A program made the position numbers and the translations under genes. The notes beneath the pieces were generated by a model. That model worked only from the letters and a program-made list of their open reading frames with translations. It was not told the DNA's origin and ran no database searches. Of a DNA stretch of 36,545 bases, positions 25,094 to 34,276 are shown in pieces. The stretch comes from an uncultured beta proteobacterium (GTDB lineage: Bacteria; Pseudomonadota; Gammaproteobacteria; Burkholderiales; Burkholderiaceae_C), in contig CAIVXG010000229.1 in NCBI GenBank assembly GCA_903909815.1, forward strand, positions 1 to 36,545, written 5' to 3'. Numbering within the stretch: the stretch's first letter is position 1; each line of letters starts with the position of its first letter.

Positions 25094-28000
25094 TTAGCTC
25101 AGATGCCGCAGCTCGCGCAGTGCCACCGAGATCGGCGCCAGGTCCGGACTTTGCGCAGCAATGCTTTGCCGCAGTTGGCACAGGCGATCTATCGCTGACC
25201 GATGGTTGCCAGACCAGTCGGCCACGCTCTCGGAACGCGAAAGCAAACCGCGCGTGATCTGGCCAGCGATCGAATACACGTCGTCGCGCGCACTGCCTCG
25301 GGCCTGGGTCTGCCACAGGGTATCCGTGGGGAGTCGATTGATTTCCTTGCGCCAGGCGCTCAGTCCCAGTTCGTCATCCACGTCAAAGTACGCGCGGGCG
25401 GCCTGCTCCAGGCCGGTGTTGGCGCTCTGCGCCAGGTCCACCAGATCGAGCACCGGGAAGATGAATTCCAGTGCGCTGAGGTCTTGCGCCAGCGCCTGCT
25501 CCACGCCGGCCAGCACCAACGCCTGGGTGGCGTCGGTCCAGTTTGCGCGGGCCCGCGCCGGAATCCAGGCCTCAAGCTGACGGCGAAGCTCGCGCGCGCC
25601 AGGCTGGTAGCGCTGAATCAACGTAGGCAGGTCTCCTCCCTTGCTGCGAAGACGCAGCATCCAGCGCGAGGCACGCTGTGCGATGGCGATCAGCTTGCTC
25701 AGCAGGTCGAGCTGCAATTCGGTGGTGACGCGGTCGTCGAGGGCGTCGATCTTGTCCCACAGCGGCTCCAGCGCGAACACCTCGCGTGCCAGTGTGTAGG
25801 CGCGCACCACATCGGCAGCGGAGGAGGCCGCCTCCGCTGCCAGGAAGTTCACGAACGTGGCTCCCGTGCGGTTCACCACCGTGTTGGCGACGAAGGTGGC
25901 GATGATCTCGCGCTTGAGCGGATGGGCCTGGACGGCGTCGCCGAACTTCTCGCACAGGGCCTTGGGAAAATAGGCCTGGAGTGCGCGGCTGAAGTAGGGA
26001 TCGTCGGGCAGGTTGCTGGCCACCAGGTCGTCAAAAACCGACATCTTGGCGTAGGCCAGCAGCACGGCGCCTTCGGGCGCGGTCAACCCCTGCTTGCGCA
26101 CGCGCCGCCGCGCGATCTCTTCGTCGCTGGGCAGAAATTCGATGGCCCGATGCAGCCGACCTGCACCTTCAAGCCATTGCATCAGGCGCTGCTGGCCGTC
26201 CAGCACATAGAGCGGTCGATGGCTGGCGATGTCCAATGCCTGCGTCTGGTAGTAGTTGTCGGCCAGTACCAGATGACCCACTTCGTCGGTCATCGAGGCC
26301 AGCAGATCGTTGCGCTGCTTGAGCGTGAGGTCGCCTGCTTCCACCACGCGGTCGAGCAGGATCTTGATATTGACCTCGTGGTCGGAGCAGTCCACACCGG
26401 CCGAGTTGTCGATGGCGTCGGTGTAGATCAGGCCGCCTTGTTGCGCGAACTCGATCCGGCCGTTTTGGGTACAGCCCAGGTTTCCGCCCTCGGCCAGCAC
26501 CTTGCAGCGCAGCTCGTTGCCATTGACGCGATAGGCGTCGCCGGCCTTGTCGCCTACCTGCGCATGGCTCTCGTACGAGGCCTTGACGTAGGTGCCGATG
26601 CCGCCGTTGTAGAGCAGGTCCACGGGTGCCTGCAGAATCGCGCGCAGCAGGTCCACCGGTGCCCATTCTTCGACCTCGACGCCGATCACGGCGCGCGCTC
26701 TGGCCGACAGCTTGATCGACTTGGCGCTGCGCGGATAAACGCCACCGCCCTCGGAGATCAGGCTTTTGTCAAAATCGTCCCAACTGGAGCGGGGCAGCGC
26801 GAACAGGCGTTGCCGTTCGGCCAGTGAACGAGGCACATCGGGCGCAGGGTCGATGAAGATGTGGCGATGATCAAAAGCCACCACCAACTGGATCTGCTCG
26901 GACAGCAGCATGCCGTTGCCGAAAACGTCGCCGGACATGTCGCCGATGCCCACCACTGTGAACGGCGTGCTCTGCGTGTCCACGCCCAGCGAGCGGAAAT
27001 GACGCTTCACCGACTCCCAGGCTCCACGCGCGGTGATGCCCATCTTCTTGTGGTCATAGCCTACGGAACCGCCCGAGGCAAAGGCGTCGCCCAGCCAGAA
27101 GCCGTAGTCGGCCGAGACGCTGTTGGCGGTGTCCGAAAAGGTCGCTGTGCCCTTGTCCGCTGCCACCACCAGATAGGGGTCATCTGCATCGTGGCGCACA
27201 ACTTGGCGCGGCGGCACGACCGCGCCATGCACCAGGTTGTCAGTCAAATCGAGCAGGCCGCTGAGGAAGAGTTTGTAGCAGGCAATGCCTTCGGCCATGA
27301 AGGCGTCGCGATCGCTTGCCGGCGGTGCGTTCTTGAGCACGAAACCGCCTTTGGATCCCACCGGGACGATGACGGTGTTTTTCACCTGCTGGGCTTTGAC
27401 CAGACCCAGAATCTCAGTGCGGAAGTCTTCGCGTCGATCCGACCAGCGCAGGCCGCCGCGTGCCACCTTGCCATTGCGCAGGTGCACGCCCTCCACGCGC
27501 GGCGAATAGACCCAGATTTCAAACATCGGTTTGGGTTCGGGCACGCCGGGCAGGGCGCGCGGATCGAACTTGAAGCTGAGGTAGGGCTTGTGGGCGCCAG
27601 TGGCGGTGGATTGCCAGGCGTTAGAGCGCGTGCTGGCGAGCACGCTGGCATAGAACTGGCGCAGGATGCGGTCCTCGTCCAGACTGGCCACGGCGGCAAG
27701 CTGGGCTTCTATGTCCTGCGCCACCTGCTGCTGCGCCTGCGTGCGCTGCGCGTCCCGCGCCGGATCAAACCGGGCCTCGAACAGCGCGCTGATTTGCTGC
27801 GCAATCAAGGGGTTCTTGTTGAGCGCGGCTTCAATGTAACTTTGGCTGAAGGCAAAGCCGATTTGCTTGAAGTAGCGCGTGTAAGCGCGCAGCACGGCAA
27901 TTGCGCGCCCCTCCAGGCGGGTGCTCAGGACCAGCTTGTTCAGATCGTCGCTTTCGACCTCACCCCTCCAGGCCAGCACGAACAGCGCTTCGAAACGCGA

Positions 28001-29854
28001 CTTGATGGCTGCCAATTCGGTGCTGATGGGCAACTGCAGGCCCAGGTCGTGGATCCAGAACTCTTCACTGGCATTGCCATTGCCCACGCGGTAAGGATGC
28101 TCATCGAGCACGCGGGCGCCCATGCGCTCCAGCACCGGAAGCGAGTCCGACAAGGCCACCTTGGCCTTGTTGTAGATCTTCAGGCGCAGCTGTCCTGCGC
28201 CGGCATCCAGCGGGCGATACAGTTTCACGGCCAAAGGTGAATCGGTCGTGAGCGCAGCCAGCATCTGGGCGTCCTCGGCCGCCGCTGGGGCCGAGAAGTC
28301 TTCGCGGTAGGCACTGGGAAAGGCATCGGCAAAACGATGCGCCAGCGTCAAACCGGCGCCCTCGCCGTGGACCTGCAACAGTTCCTGCGTGCAGTCGTCT
28401 TGCCAGCGCTGTGCCAGTCGGGCAATGCGTGCCTCCAGTCCGACCAGATCGACGCTGTGCGGCGCCTGATCCTTGGCGCGCACCAGGTAGTGGATGCGGG
28501 CCTGCGGGTTGTCGGTGAGCGTGGGCGAGAATTCCAGCGATTGACCGTCCAGAGCCTGAGACAGTTCATGGCCGATCTTGATGCGCAGCTCCGTGTTGAA
28601 GCGCTCACGCGGCACAAACACCTGCGCCGATGTGAATCGTCCAAAAGGGTCGCGACGCAAGAACACGCGCGTGCGCTGGCGTTCCTGCAGGCGCAGTATC
28701 CCAATGGCGTGCTCGGTCAGCGTGGCGGCGTCTATCTGGAACAGCTCGTCGCGCGGATACGCATCCAAAATGGCCTGCAGCGACTTGGCAGCGTGGCTTT
28801 CCGGCAGCACGCCCGCGGCCGCAATCACCTGAGCCACGCGCAGGCGCACCTGAGGAATGTCGCTCACCCTGGCAGAGTAGGCAGTGGAGGTATAGAGGCC
28901 AAGAAAGCGCGCTTCACCCACAACTTGACCGGCTTCGTCAAAGCGCTTCACGGCAATGTAGTCGAGCCAGGCCGGACGGTGCACGGTCGCGCGCGTCATG
29001 GCCTTGGTCACGAGCACAAGTTGATCGGAATCCAGCAGTGCCACAGCCGCCCCAGGCAGCACGCTGGCGGGCGTAACCGCCGCACCGCGCAGCACGCCCA
29101 GGCCCGATTCGGGTACGGCCACCAGGCTCACCACCTCCCCCTGGCGCTGCAGGTCGTAGTCTCGCGCCCCCAGAAAAGTGAAGTGCTGGTCTTCTAGCCA
29201 GCGCAACAATTCAATGCCTTCCTGCTGATGCACCGACGTGAGCGTGGAACGGGCGGACGCAGCGCCCACGGCTTGCAGACGCTGCAGCATGGGATGCCAA
29301 TCCTGCACCGCGGCACGCACATCGCCCAGCACGCGCGCGAGTTCGCCGGCCAAGACGGTGCGGTCCGCCTCACCCACGATGCGGTCGCACTCCACCAGGA
29401 TGAGCGACTCGACCGCGCTGGATCTCTCCATGCCGGGCGTGAGCACCGCCGTCTTCACCACCTTGCCATCGGCATCGCGCTGCACCAGCAGCAGCGGATG
29501 CACGATCCAATGCGCCGTGCGGCCGCTGCGGTTCACCGCCATGGTGACGGAATCGACCAGAAACGGCATGTCGTCGTGCACGATCTGAATCACGCTGTGC
29601 TCGCTCACAAAGCCGTCTTCAGCCAACGTGGGGTTGAAGACCCGGATCTTCGCGCTTTGTGGCGTACGGTGTGATGCCAGCAGGCGCCAGTGCGCGTTGG
29701 CCATCGCCAGCAAGGTGGCTGGCCCTCGGGTCTGGATCTCGTCGGGATCGGCATTCTCGAAATACGCTGATACGAAATCGGCGAGGCTATGGGCGGTGGA
29801 GCCTGCGTGTTCCTGGGTGTAGGAGCGTAGCGCGGCAAGCGCGGGAGTGTTCAT
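25094..29854 (-). CDS. gdhB: NAD-specific glutamate dehydrogenase, large type
   Basis: This 1586-residue cytoplasmic enzyme deaminates L-glutamate to 2-oxoglutarate with NAD, mainly in glutamate catabolism. It belongs to the 180-kDa class of Pseudomonas and Streptomyces (about 1600 residues), so it is full length. The N-terminal half holds ACT-like regulatory segments; the catalytic core includes GGLRWSDRREDFRTEILGL, VPVGSKGGFVLK (about residue 835, with the active-site lysine), and GIGDMSGDVFGNGMLLS (about residue 971), the dinucleotide-binding region. The start at 29854 has GGAGG six bases upstream. It is monocistronic as far as can be seen, with a 9-bp inverted repeat in its upstream region. 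Symbol follows Pseudomonas usage. Confidence 0.95.
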   Translation of the reverse strand: MNTPALAALRSYTQEHAGSTAHSLADFVSAYFENADPDEIQTRGPATLLAMANAHWRLLASHRTPQSAKIRVFNPTLAEDGFVSEHSVIQIVHDDMPFLVDSVTMAVNRSGRTAHWIVHPLLLVQRDADGKVVKTAVLTPGMERSSAVESLILVECDRIVGEADRTVLAGELARVLGDVRAAVQDWHPMLQRLQAVGAASARSTLTSVHQQEGIELLRWLEDQHFTFLGARDYDLQRQGEVVSLVAVPESGLGVLRGAAVTPASVLPGAAVALLDSDQLVLVTKAMTRATVHRPAWLDYIAVKRFDEAGQVVGEARFLGLYTSTAYSARVSDIPQVRLRVAQVIAAAGVLPESHAAKSLQAILDAYPRDELFQIDAATLTEHAIGILRLQERQRTRVFLRRDPFGRFTSAQVFVPRERFNTELRIKIGHELSQALDGQSLEFSPTLTDNPQARIHYLVRAKDQAPHSVDLVGLEARIARLAQRWQDDCTQELLQVHGEGAGLTLAHRFADAFPSAYREDFSAPAAAEDAQMLAALTTDSPLAVKLYRPLDAGAGQLRLKIYNKAKVALSDSLPVLERMGARVLDEHPYRVGNGNASEEFWIHDLGLQLPISTELAAIKSRFEALFVLAWRGEVESDDLNKLVLSTRLEGRAIAVLRAYTRYFKQIGFAFSQSYIEAALNKNPLIAQQISALFEARFDPARDAQRTQAQQQVAQDIEAQLAAVASLDEDRILRQFYASVLASTRSNAWQSTATGAHKPYLSFKFDPRALPGVPEPKPMFEIWVYSPRVEGVHLRNGKVARGGLRWSDRREDFRTEILGLVKAQQVKNTVIVPVGSKGGFVLKNAPPASDRDAFMAEGIACYKLFLSGLLDLTDNLVHGAVVPPRQVVRHDADDPYLVVAADKGTATFSDTANSVSADYGFWLGDAFASGGSVGYDHKKMGITARGAWESVKRHFRSLGVDTQSTPFTVVGIGDMSGDVFGNGMLLSEQIQLVVAFDHRHIFIDPAPDVPRSLAERQRLFALPRSSWDDFDKSLISEGGGVYPRSAKSIKLSARARAVIGVEVEEWAPVDLLRAILQAPVDLLYNGGIGTYVKASYESHAQVGDKAGDAYRVNGNELRCKVLAEGGNLGCTQNGRIEFAQQGGLIYTDAIDNSAGVDCSDHEVNIKILLDRVVEAGDLTLKQRNDLLASMTDEVGHLVLADNYYQTQALDIASHRPLYVLDGQQRLMQWLEGAGRLHRAIEFLPSDEEIARRRVRKQGLTAPEGAVLLAYAKMSVFDDLVASNLPDDPYFSRALQAYFPKALCEKFGDAVQAHPLKREIIATFVANTVVNRTGATFVNFLAAEAASSAADVVRAYTLAREVFALEPLWDKIDALDDRVTTELQLDLLSKLIAIAQRASRWMLRLRSKGGDLPTLIQRYQPGARELRRQLEAWIPARARANWTDATQALVLAGVEQALAQDLSALEFIFPVLDLVDLAQSANTGLEQAARAYFDVDDELGLSAWRKEINRLPTDTLWQTQARGSARDDVYSIAGQITRGLLSRSESVADWSGNHRSAIDRLCQLRQSIAAQSPDLAPISVALRELRHLS

Positions 29855-29904
29855 GTAGCCTCCGTTTTTATCTTGTGGATGTGGCGGATTCTAGGCGCGA
29901 AGAT

Positions 29905-29939
29905 CACTTTTTTGGCTTTGAATAACTATGAAAAAAGTG
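29905..29939. promoter_or_regulatory. Inverted repeat upstream of the glutamate dehydrogenase gene
   Basis: CACTTTTTT (29905-29913) and AAAAAAGTG (29931-29939) are perfect 9-bp inverted repeats separated by 17 bases, 51 bases upstream of the start codon. No T-run follows on either side, so a terminator is unlikely. It may be a regulator-binding site, but no family can be named. Confidence 0.4.
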
Positions 29940-30015
29940 CATAACGAGCATGTATCAGGGTAAATGGCGCTTGCGCCGCGGCGCTCATTTCGCGTTTGCG
30001 CTACCATCGCCGGCC

Positions 30016-30363
30016 ATGATGACCCTGCCGCAGTCCCAGTTCTCACGGCGCCGCCTGGCGTTGCTGCTGTGGCTCGCGTTACTGCTGCCGCTGGGTCAGA
30101 TGGCGGCCTCGGTTCACCTGCTGTCGCACGTGCATTGCGGCCAGGCCGACGGTGACGAAGGCACACAGGGCCTGCATGTAGACCACTGTGATCTGTGCGC
30201 CACGGCTGCGACCCTGCTCGCCGGTGCGCCGGTGGCGGCAACACCGCAGTTGCCGTCCTTTGCAGCGCGGCACGAGGCCGCCCTGCTGGCGCTGCATGAC
30301 ATCGTCTGGTCCGCGCCGGCGAGCGTCTACCACAGCCGCGCACCACCTCTCTTCCTGCGCTGA
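30016..30363 (+). CDS. Small exported His/Cys protein, DUF2946-like
   Basis: This 115-residue protein has a basic, hydrophobic N-terminus that looks like a signal peptide (LALLLWLALLLPLGQMAAS), followed by a short region with LLSHVHC, LHVDHCDLC and a nearby ATAATLLAG. The histidine and cysteine pattern resembles DUF2946 proteins, which often lie beside TonB-dependent metal receptors. A metal-binding role in the periplasm is therefore plausible, but unproven. The start is one of two adjacent ATG codons (30016, 30019), without a clear Shine-Dalgarno. It is 147 bases upstream of the TonB receptor and on the same strand. Confidence 0.72.
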   Translation: MMTLPQSQFSRRRLALLLWLALLLPLGQMAASVHLLSHVHCGQADGDEGTQGLHVDHCDLCATAATLLAGAPVAATPQLPSFAARHEAALLALHDIVWSAPASVYHSRAPPLFLR

Positions 30364-30510
30364 ATTTGCAGTGCTCAATCCGCGGCGTCACGGCGCCGGT
30401 GGGTTGATTGCGGCAGCTTGTCGGCGCTGAACATCGCTTCCTTCAAGTGGACCCCGGGATCGCCCAGGGTAGTGCTTGCCGCCATGATTCCGTTCGAGAG
30501 AGTTCCTGCC

Positions 30511-32736
30511 ATGAAACCGCTATTTCGTTATTTCGCTGCCGCTGCCGCCGCCACCGCCGGCGCCGGCGCCGCGCTGCATCCCTGGCTAGCGCTCGCTGCC
30601 GAAAATCCTTCAGCCGCGATCGCTGCCGCGACGCCTTCCGATGTAGACGCGGCCGCCAGCACACCGCCACCCGTGTCGCCCCCAGCCGCTGCCAGCGTGG
30701 CGCTCAAACCGGTGCAGATCACGGTCAAGGCGCTGCGCCTGAACGAAGCGCGCACGGGCATACAAACACAAACCGGCGCGTCCACCTACATGTTCGATTC
30801 GGCCGCGATCGCGGCCATGCCCGGTGGCGAGAATGTGCCGCTGAGTCAGGTGCTGCTGCAGGCGCCTGAGGTGGCGCAGGATTCGTTCGGGCAGTTTCAC
30901 GTGCGCGGCGAACACAATGGGCTGCAGTACCGCCTCGACGGTGTGATCCTGCCCGAGGGCATCAACGTCTTTGGCCAGTCGCTGGATCCGCGCCTGATCT
31001 CGTCCGTGACCCTTGTCACAGGCGCCCTGCCGGCGGAATACGGGCTGCGCACGGCCGGCGTCATCGAAGTCCAGACCCAAAGCGGCGCGATCGAGCCCGG
31101 TGGCTCGATCGGACTTTACGGCGGCAGCCATGGCACGCGTCAACCCAGCATTCATTACGCTGGCGAGTCCGGAGATATCCATTATTTTGTCTCCGCGGAC
31201 GCGCTGCGCAACCAGCTCGGCATCGAAATGCCGGACGGCGGTTCCAGTGCACTGCACGATCGAACCCAGCAGACCCACGCCTTTGGCTACGTCGAAGATG
31301 TGCTGGACGTGAACAACCGCATTGGAGCTGCTCTGGGCAGCTCGGTCGGCGCATTTCAGATTCCGAACCGGGCGGGACAGCAGCCCACGCTGGGTTGGAA
31401 CGTCAACGGACTAACCACTTTCCTCAGCGCGAACCTGAACGAGCGCCAGCGCGAGATCACGCAGTTCGGGTTTCTGAGCTTTCAGCACGCGACGGGGCCG
31501 CTGGACTGGCAAACCTCGCTGGTGGGGCGATACTCAGCCTTGAGTTTCTGGCCCGACCCGGTGGGTGACCTGCTGTTCAACGGCATCGCCCAATCCGCCA
31601 GCAAACGCAACGTCGCCGTGGCCTTGCAGTCCGATGCTGCCTACAAGCTCAATGCGAGCCATACGCTGCGCGCCGGCGTGTTCGTGCAGCGCGACGATTC
31701 GGTGAGTCAGACCGTTTCGCAGGTGCTGCCTACGGGTGTCCATGCCAGCGATGTTCCAGTCATCATCGCCGACAGCAGCACATCAGTGGAATGGACGCGC
31801 AGCCTGTACGTGCAGGACGAGTGGCGCCTGCATCCGGACCTGACGATCAACTACGGCGCGCGAATCGACAATTACCGTGCCTACAGCAGCGGACATCAAC
31901 TCAGTCCACGTCTGAACATGGTGTGGAAGGCCGCGCCCGCCACGACGGTGCATGCCGGCTACTCACGCTATTTCTCGCCGCCGCCGTTTGAACTGGTGGG
32001 CGCGCAAACGCTGTCCAAGTTCGCCAACACCAGCGCGGCAGCAGCCGTGACACTGGCCAGAACGCCACAGGCGGAGCGCGCAAACTACCTGGATCTAGGG
32101 GTCGATCAGACCCTGACGCCCGGTCTCACGGCCGGCGCCGATACCTACTACAAACGATCCCACAATCTGATCGACGAAGGGCAGTTTGGCGCTCCTATCA
32201 TCCTCACGCCATTCAACTATGCGCGCGGCATCCAATACGGGGCCGAGTTCAAACTCAACTATGCCGATCGCCACCTGTCGGCCTACGCCAATCTGTCGTT
32301 TCAAAGCGCCAGGGGGCAGCAAATCAACTCGTCCGAATTCAACTTCACGGCAGCCGACCTGGCCTACATCGCCAGCCACGCCATCAATCTGGATCACGAG
32401 CAAAGGATCACAGCCTCGGCTGGCGCGTCCTATCTCTGGCAGGGAACGCGCTACGGCGCGAATGTGATCCTGGGTTCGGGGCTGCGCTCGGATCAGGTGC
32501 TCGCCAATGGCAGCGATGTCCCGAACGGAACACGCTTGCCGTACTACACGCAGGTCAATCTGGGTGCCAGCCATGATGTCGACTCGGAGCGTTGGGGTGC
32601 GTTCACGCTGCGCTTTGACGTGATGAACGCGCTCGACCGGATCTATGAAATCCGCAACGGCACGGGCGTTGGCGTGGGCGCCCCCCAATTCGGTCCGCGG
32701 CGCGGGTTCTTCGTCGGAGTTTCAAAAGACATCTGA
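30511..32736 (+). CDS. TonB-dependent outer-membrane receptor
   Basis: This 741-residue protein has a signal peptide ending near LALAAE, an unusually long Ala/Pro-rich linker (about residues 28-65), then a plug domain with a VQITVKAL stretch that may act as TonB box, VPLSQVLLQAPEV, FHVRGEHNGLQYRLDGVILPEG and VTLVTGALPAEYGLRTAGVIEVQT. The rest is a beta-barrel with SLYVQDEWRLHPDLTINYGARID and LNYADRHLSAYANLSF; it ends FFVGVSKDI. It should import a scarce ligand across the outer membrane using TonB. The ligand is not evident; the upstream His/Cys protein hints at a metal. The ATG at 30511 starts the signal peptide; no cobalamin riboswitch-like conserved segment was seen upstream. Confidence 0.9.
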   Translation: MKPLFRYFAAAAAATAGAGAALHPWLALAAENPSAAIAAATPSDVDAAASTPPPVSPPAAASVALKPVQITVKALRLNEARTGIQTQTGASTYMFDSAAIAAMPGGENVPLSQVLLQAPEVAQDSFGQFHVRGEHNGLQYRLDGVILPEGINVFGQSLDPRLISSVTLVTGALPAEYGLRTAGVIEVQTQSGAIEPGGSIGLYGGSHGTRQPSIHYAGESGDIHYFVSADALRNQLGIEMPDGGSSALHDRTQQTHAFGYVEDVLDVNNRIGAALGSSVGAFQIPNRAGQQPTLGWNVNGLTTFLSANLNERQREITQFGFLSFQHATGPLDWQTSLVGRYSALSFWPDPVGDLLFNGIAQSASKRNVAVALQSDAAYKLNASHTLRAGVFVQRDDSVSQTVSQVLPTGVHASDVPVIIADSSTSVEWTRSLYVQDEWRLHPDLTINYGARIDNYRAYSSGHQLSPRLNMVWKAAPATTVHAGYSRYFSPPPFELVGAQTLSKFANTSAAAAVTLARTPQAERANYLDLGVDQTLTPGLTAGADTYYKRSHNLIDEGQFGAPIILTPFNYARGIQYGAEFKLNYADRHLSAYANLSFQSARGQQINSSEFNFTAADLAYIASHAINLDHEQRITASAGASYLWQGTRYGANVILGSGLRSDQVLANGSDVPNGTRLPYYTQVNLGASHDVDSERWGAFTLRFDVMNALDRIYEIRNGTGVGVGAPQFGPRRGFFVGVSKDI

Positions 32737-32804
32737 TAACCCCGTCCAGTGCGAAAAAGCACGGCGGGTCGGTCCATCGGGCAGCGCCAGTTGCGGCCCG
32801 ACGC

Positions 32805-33227
32805 TCACCGATGGTATTCGCGTCGCCGCGCTTCGGAAACAAATTCTTCCAGGTCGGGGTCCATGGCGTTGCGCGAAGAGACGATGCCAACCGGACGCCC
32901 GCTCTCAACCACGGGGATGTGACGGAAACCGTTTTCGTGCATCAGCAACAGGGCATGGCCATAGGATGCGTTGGGTGCAAGCATCTTGGGCGACGGGGTC
33001 ATGACATCGCGCAACGGCGTCAAGCGAGGATCGAGCCCCTTCGCGATCACGCGAAACACGACGTCTCGCTCTGTGAAAATCCCGATCATCGCCTGATCTG
33101 CCACCACCAGAATGGCCCCCGCATTCCTTTCAGCCATCAGTCTGGATGCATCGCTCACGCTGGTCTCGGGCGCAGTCGTGAGAAACTTCTCCTGCTGCAT
33201 GATTTTCTTGAGGGGTTGATCAAACAT
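32805..33227 (-). CDS. CBS-domain pair protein
   Basis: This 140-residue protein is two CBS domains and nothing else. The first contains VSDASRLMAERNAGAILVV and IGIFTERDVVFRVIAKG; the second, MLAPNASYGHALLLMHENGF followed by RHIPVVESGRPVGIVSSRNAM. CBS pairs bind adenine nucleotides and regulate other proteins; free-standing ones have no enzymatic role by themselves. The partner is unknown. It is divergent from folP, with 186 bases between, where an interrupted inverted repeat lies. Confidence 0.9.
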   Translation of the reverse strand: MFDQPLKKIMQQEKFLTTAPETSVSDASRLMAERNAGAILVVADQAMIGIFTERDVVFRVIAKGLDPRLTPLRDVMTPSPKMLAPNASYGHALLLMHENGFRHIPVVESGRPVGIVSSRNAMDPDLEEFVSEARRREYHR

Positions 33228-33261
33228 AACAGTCCCGGTATTTCATTGGTTTTAGTTTATT

Positions 33262-33298
33262 GCACCACCATAGGCCGAGTCTACTCACTATGTGGTGC
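33262..33298. promoter_or_regulatory. Interrupted inverted repeat in CBS-folP intergenic region
   Basis: GCACCAC (33262-33268) and GTGGTGC (33292-33298) are perfect complements, extended by ATA/TAT with one bulged base. There is no T-run after it in either direction, so an operator or mRNA leader structure is more likely than a terminator. A TATAGT at 33330-33335 could be a -10 box for folP. Confidence 0.35.
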
Positions 33299-33413
33299 TG
33301 CGCACAACCCCTTATTCGCGGTGCTTCATTTATAGTCGGTACATGGCATTAACCGTCTTCACCGCTGCGCCGCTGCACGCGGCCCATCGATCAGGACTGA
33401 TCTGAACTCCCTT

Positions 33414-34274
33414 ATGGCGAACGACTCGATCTGGCAATGCACACGCTACGCGATCGATCTGCACCACCCCAAGGTCATGGGCATCGTGAATGTCACACCG
33501 GATTCGTTTTCGGACGGTGGCCAACACGCTGACACCGCCGCGGTGCTGCGCCAGTGCGAGCAGTTGTTGCGCGAAGGCGCTCACATTTTGGATCTCGGGG
33601 CCGAGTCATCGCGTCCGGGTGCGGCGCCGCTTCCGGTGCAACAGGAATTGGAACGGTTGTTGCCGGTGCTGCGCGAAGCCGTGAAACTCGGCGTGCCGAT
33701 TTCGATCGACAGCTACAAGTCCGAGGTGATGCAGGCCGCCCTGGATCTGGGCGCAGACATCATCAACGACATCTGGGCCTTGCGCCAACCCGGCGCGCAG
33801 GGCGTCGTGGTGCGGCACGGCGCCTGTGGTGTCTGTCTGATGCACATGCACCGAGATCCCAAGACCATGCAGTTGCAGACCATGCAGGGCGACGCCGTGA
33901 GGCAAGTGGGGGTGTTTCTTCGGGACAGGGCGCTTGACCTGGAGGCCGCCGGTGTGCAGCGCCAGCGCCTGATGCTTGACCCCGGCATTGGATTTGGCAA
34001 AAGCGTTGAGCAGAACCTGCAACTGCTGGCGCGACAGCCTGAACTGCTGGCGCTGGGCTACCCTGTGTTGGTGGGCTGGTCGCGCAAGTCGACCCTGGGT
34101 GCTGTCACCGGGTTGGACGTACGCGAGCGCCTGGTGCCCAGCGTCAGCGCGGCCCTTCTGTCGGTGCAAAGGGGCGCCGCCGTAGTGCGCGTGCATGACG
34201 TGCAAGCGACCGTGGCCGCGTTGAAGCTGCTGCAAGCGGTGGAGGCTGCTGCGACAATCGGCGAAAAGGATTGA
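33414..34274 (+). CDS. folP: Dihydropteroate synthase
   Basis: This 286-residue cytoplasmic enzyme condenses 6-hydroxymethyl-dihydropterin pyrophosphate with p-aminobenzoate in folate synthesis; it is the sulfonamide target. [17 protein letters not shown] near the N-terminus and [12 protein letters not shown] are the signature loops; [50 protein letters not shown] and VGWSRKS follow in the standard order. The ATG at 33414 has only a distant AGGA. It is followed after two bases by glmM; the folP-glmM pair is conserved across proteobacteria, usually behind ftsH, which is absent here. Confidence 0.97.
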   Translation: MANDSIWQCTRYAIDLHHPKVMGIVNVTPDSFSDGGQHADTAAVLRQCEQLLREGAHILDLGAESSRPGAAPLPVQQELERLLPVLREAVKLGVPISIDSYKSEVMQAALDLGADIINDIWALRQPGAQGVVVRHGACGVCLMHMHRDPKTMQLQTMQGDAVRQVGVFLRDRALDLEAAGVQRQRLMLDPGIGFGKSVEQNLQLLARQPELLALGYPVLVGWSRKSTLGAVTGLDVRERLVPSVSAALLSVQRGAAVVRVHDVQATVAALKLLQAVEAAATIGEKD

Positions 34275-34276
34275 GA

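Noticed and set aside
25202-28240. Two long plus-strand frames (541 and 459 residues) opposite glutamate dehydrogenase
   Set aside because: They are antisense shadows of a conserved enzyme and lack any recognisable domain or ribosome binding site.
30364-30510. Possible cobalamin riboswitch before the TonB receptor
   Set aside because: The segment is short and I could not find the conserved B12-box sequence or expected helices.
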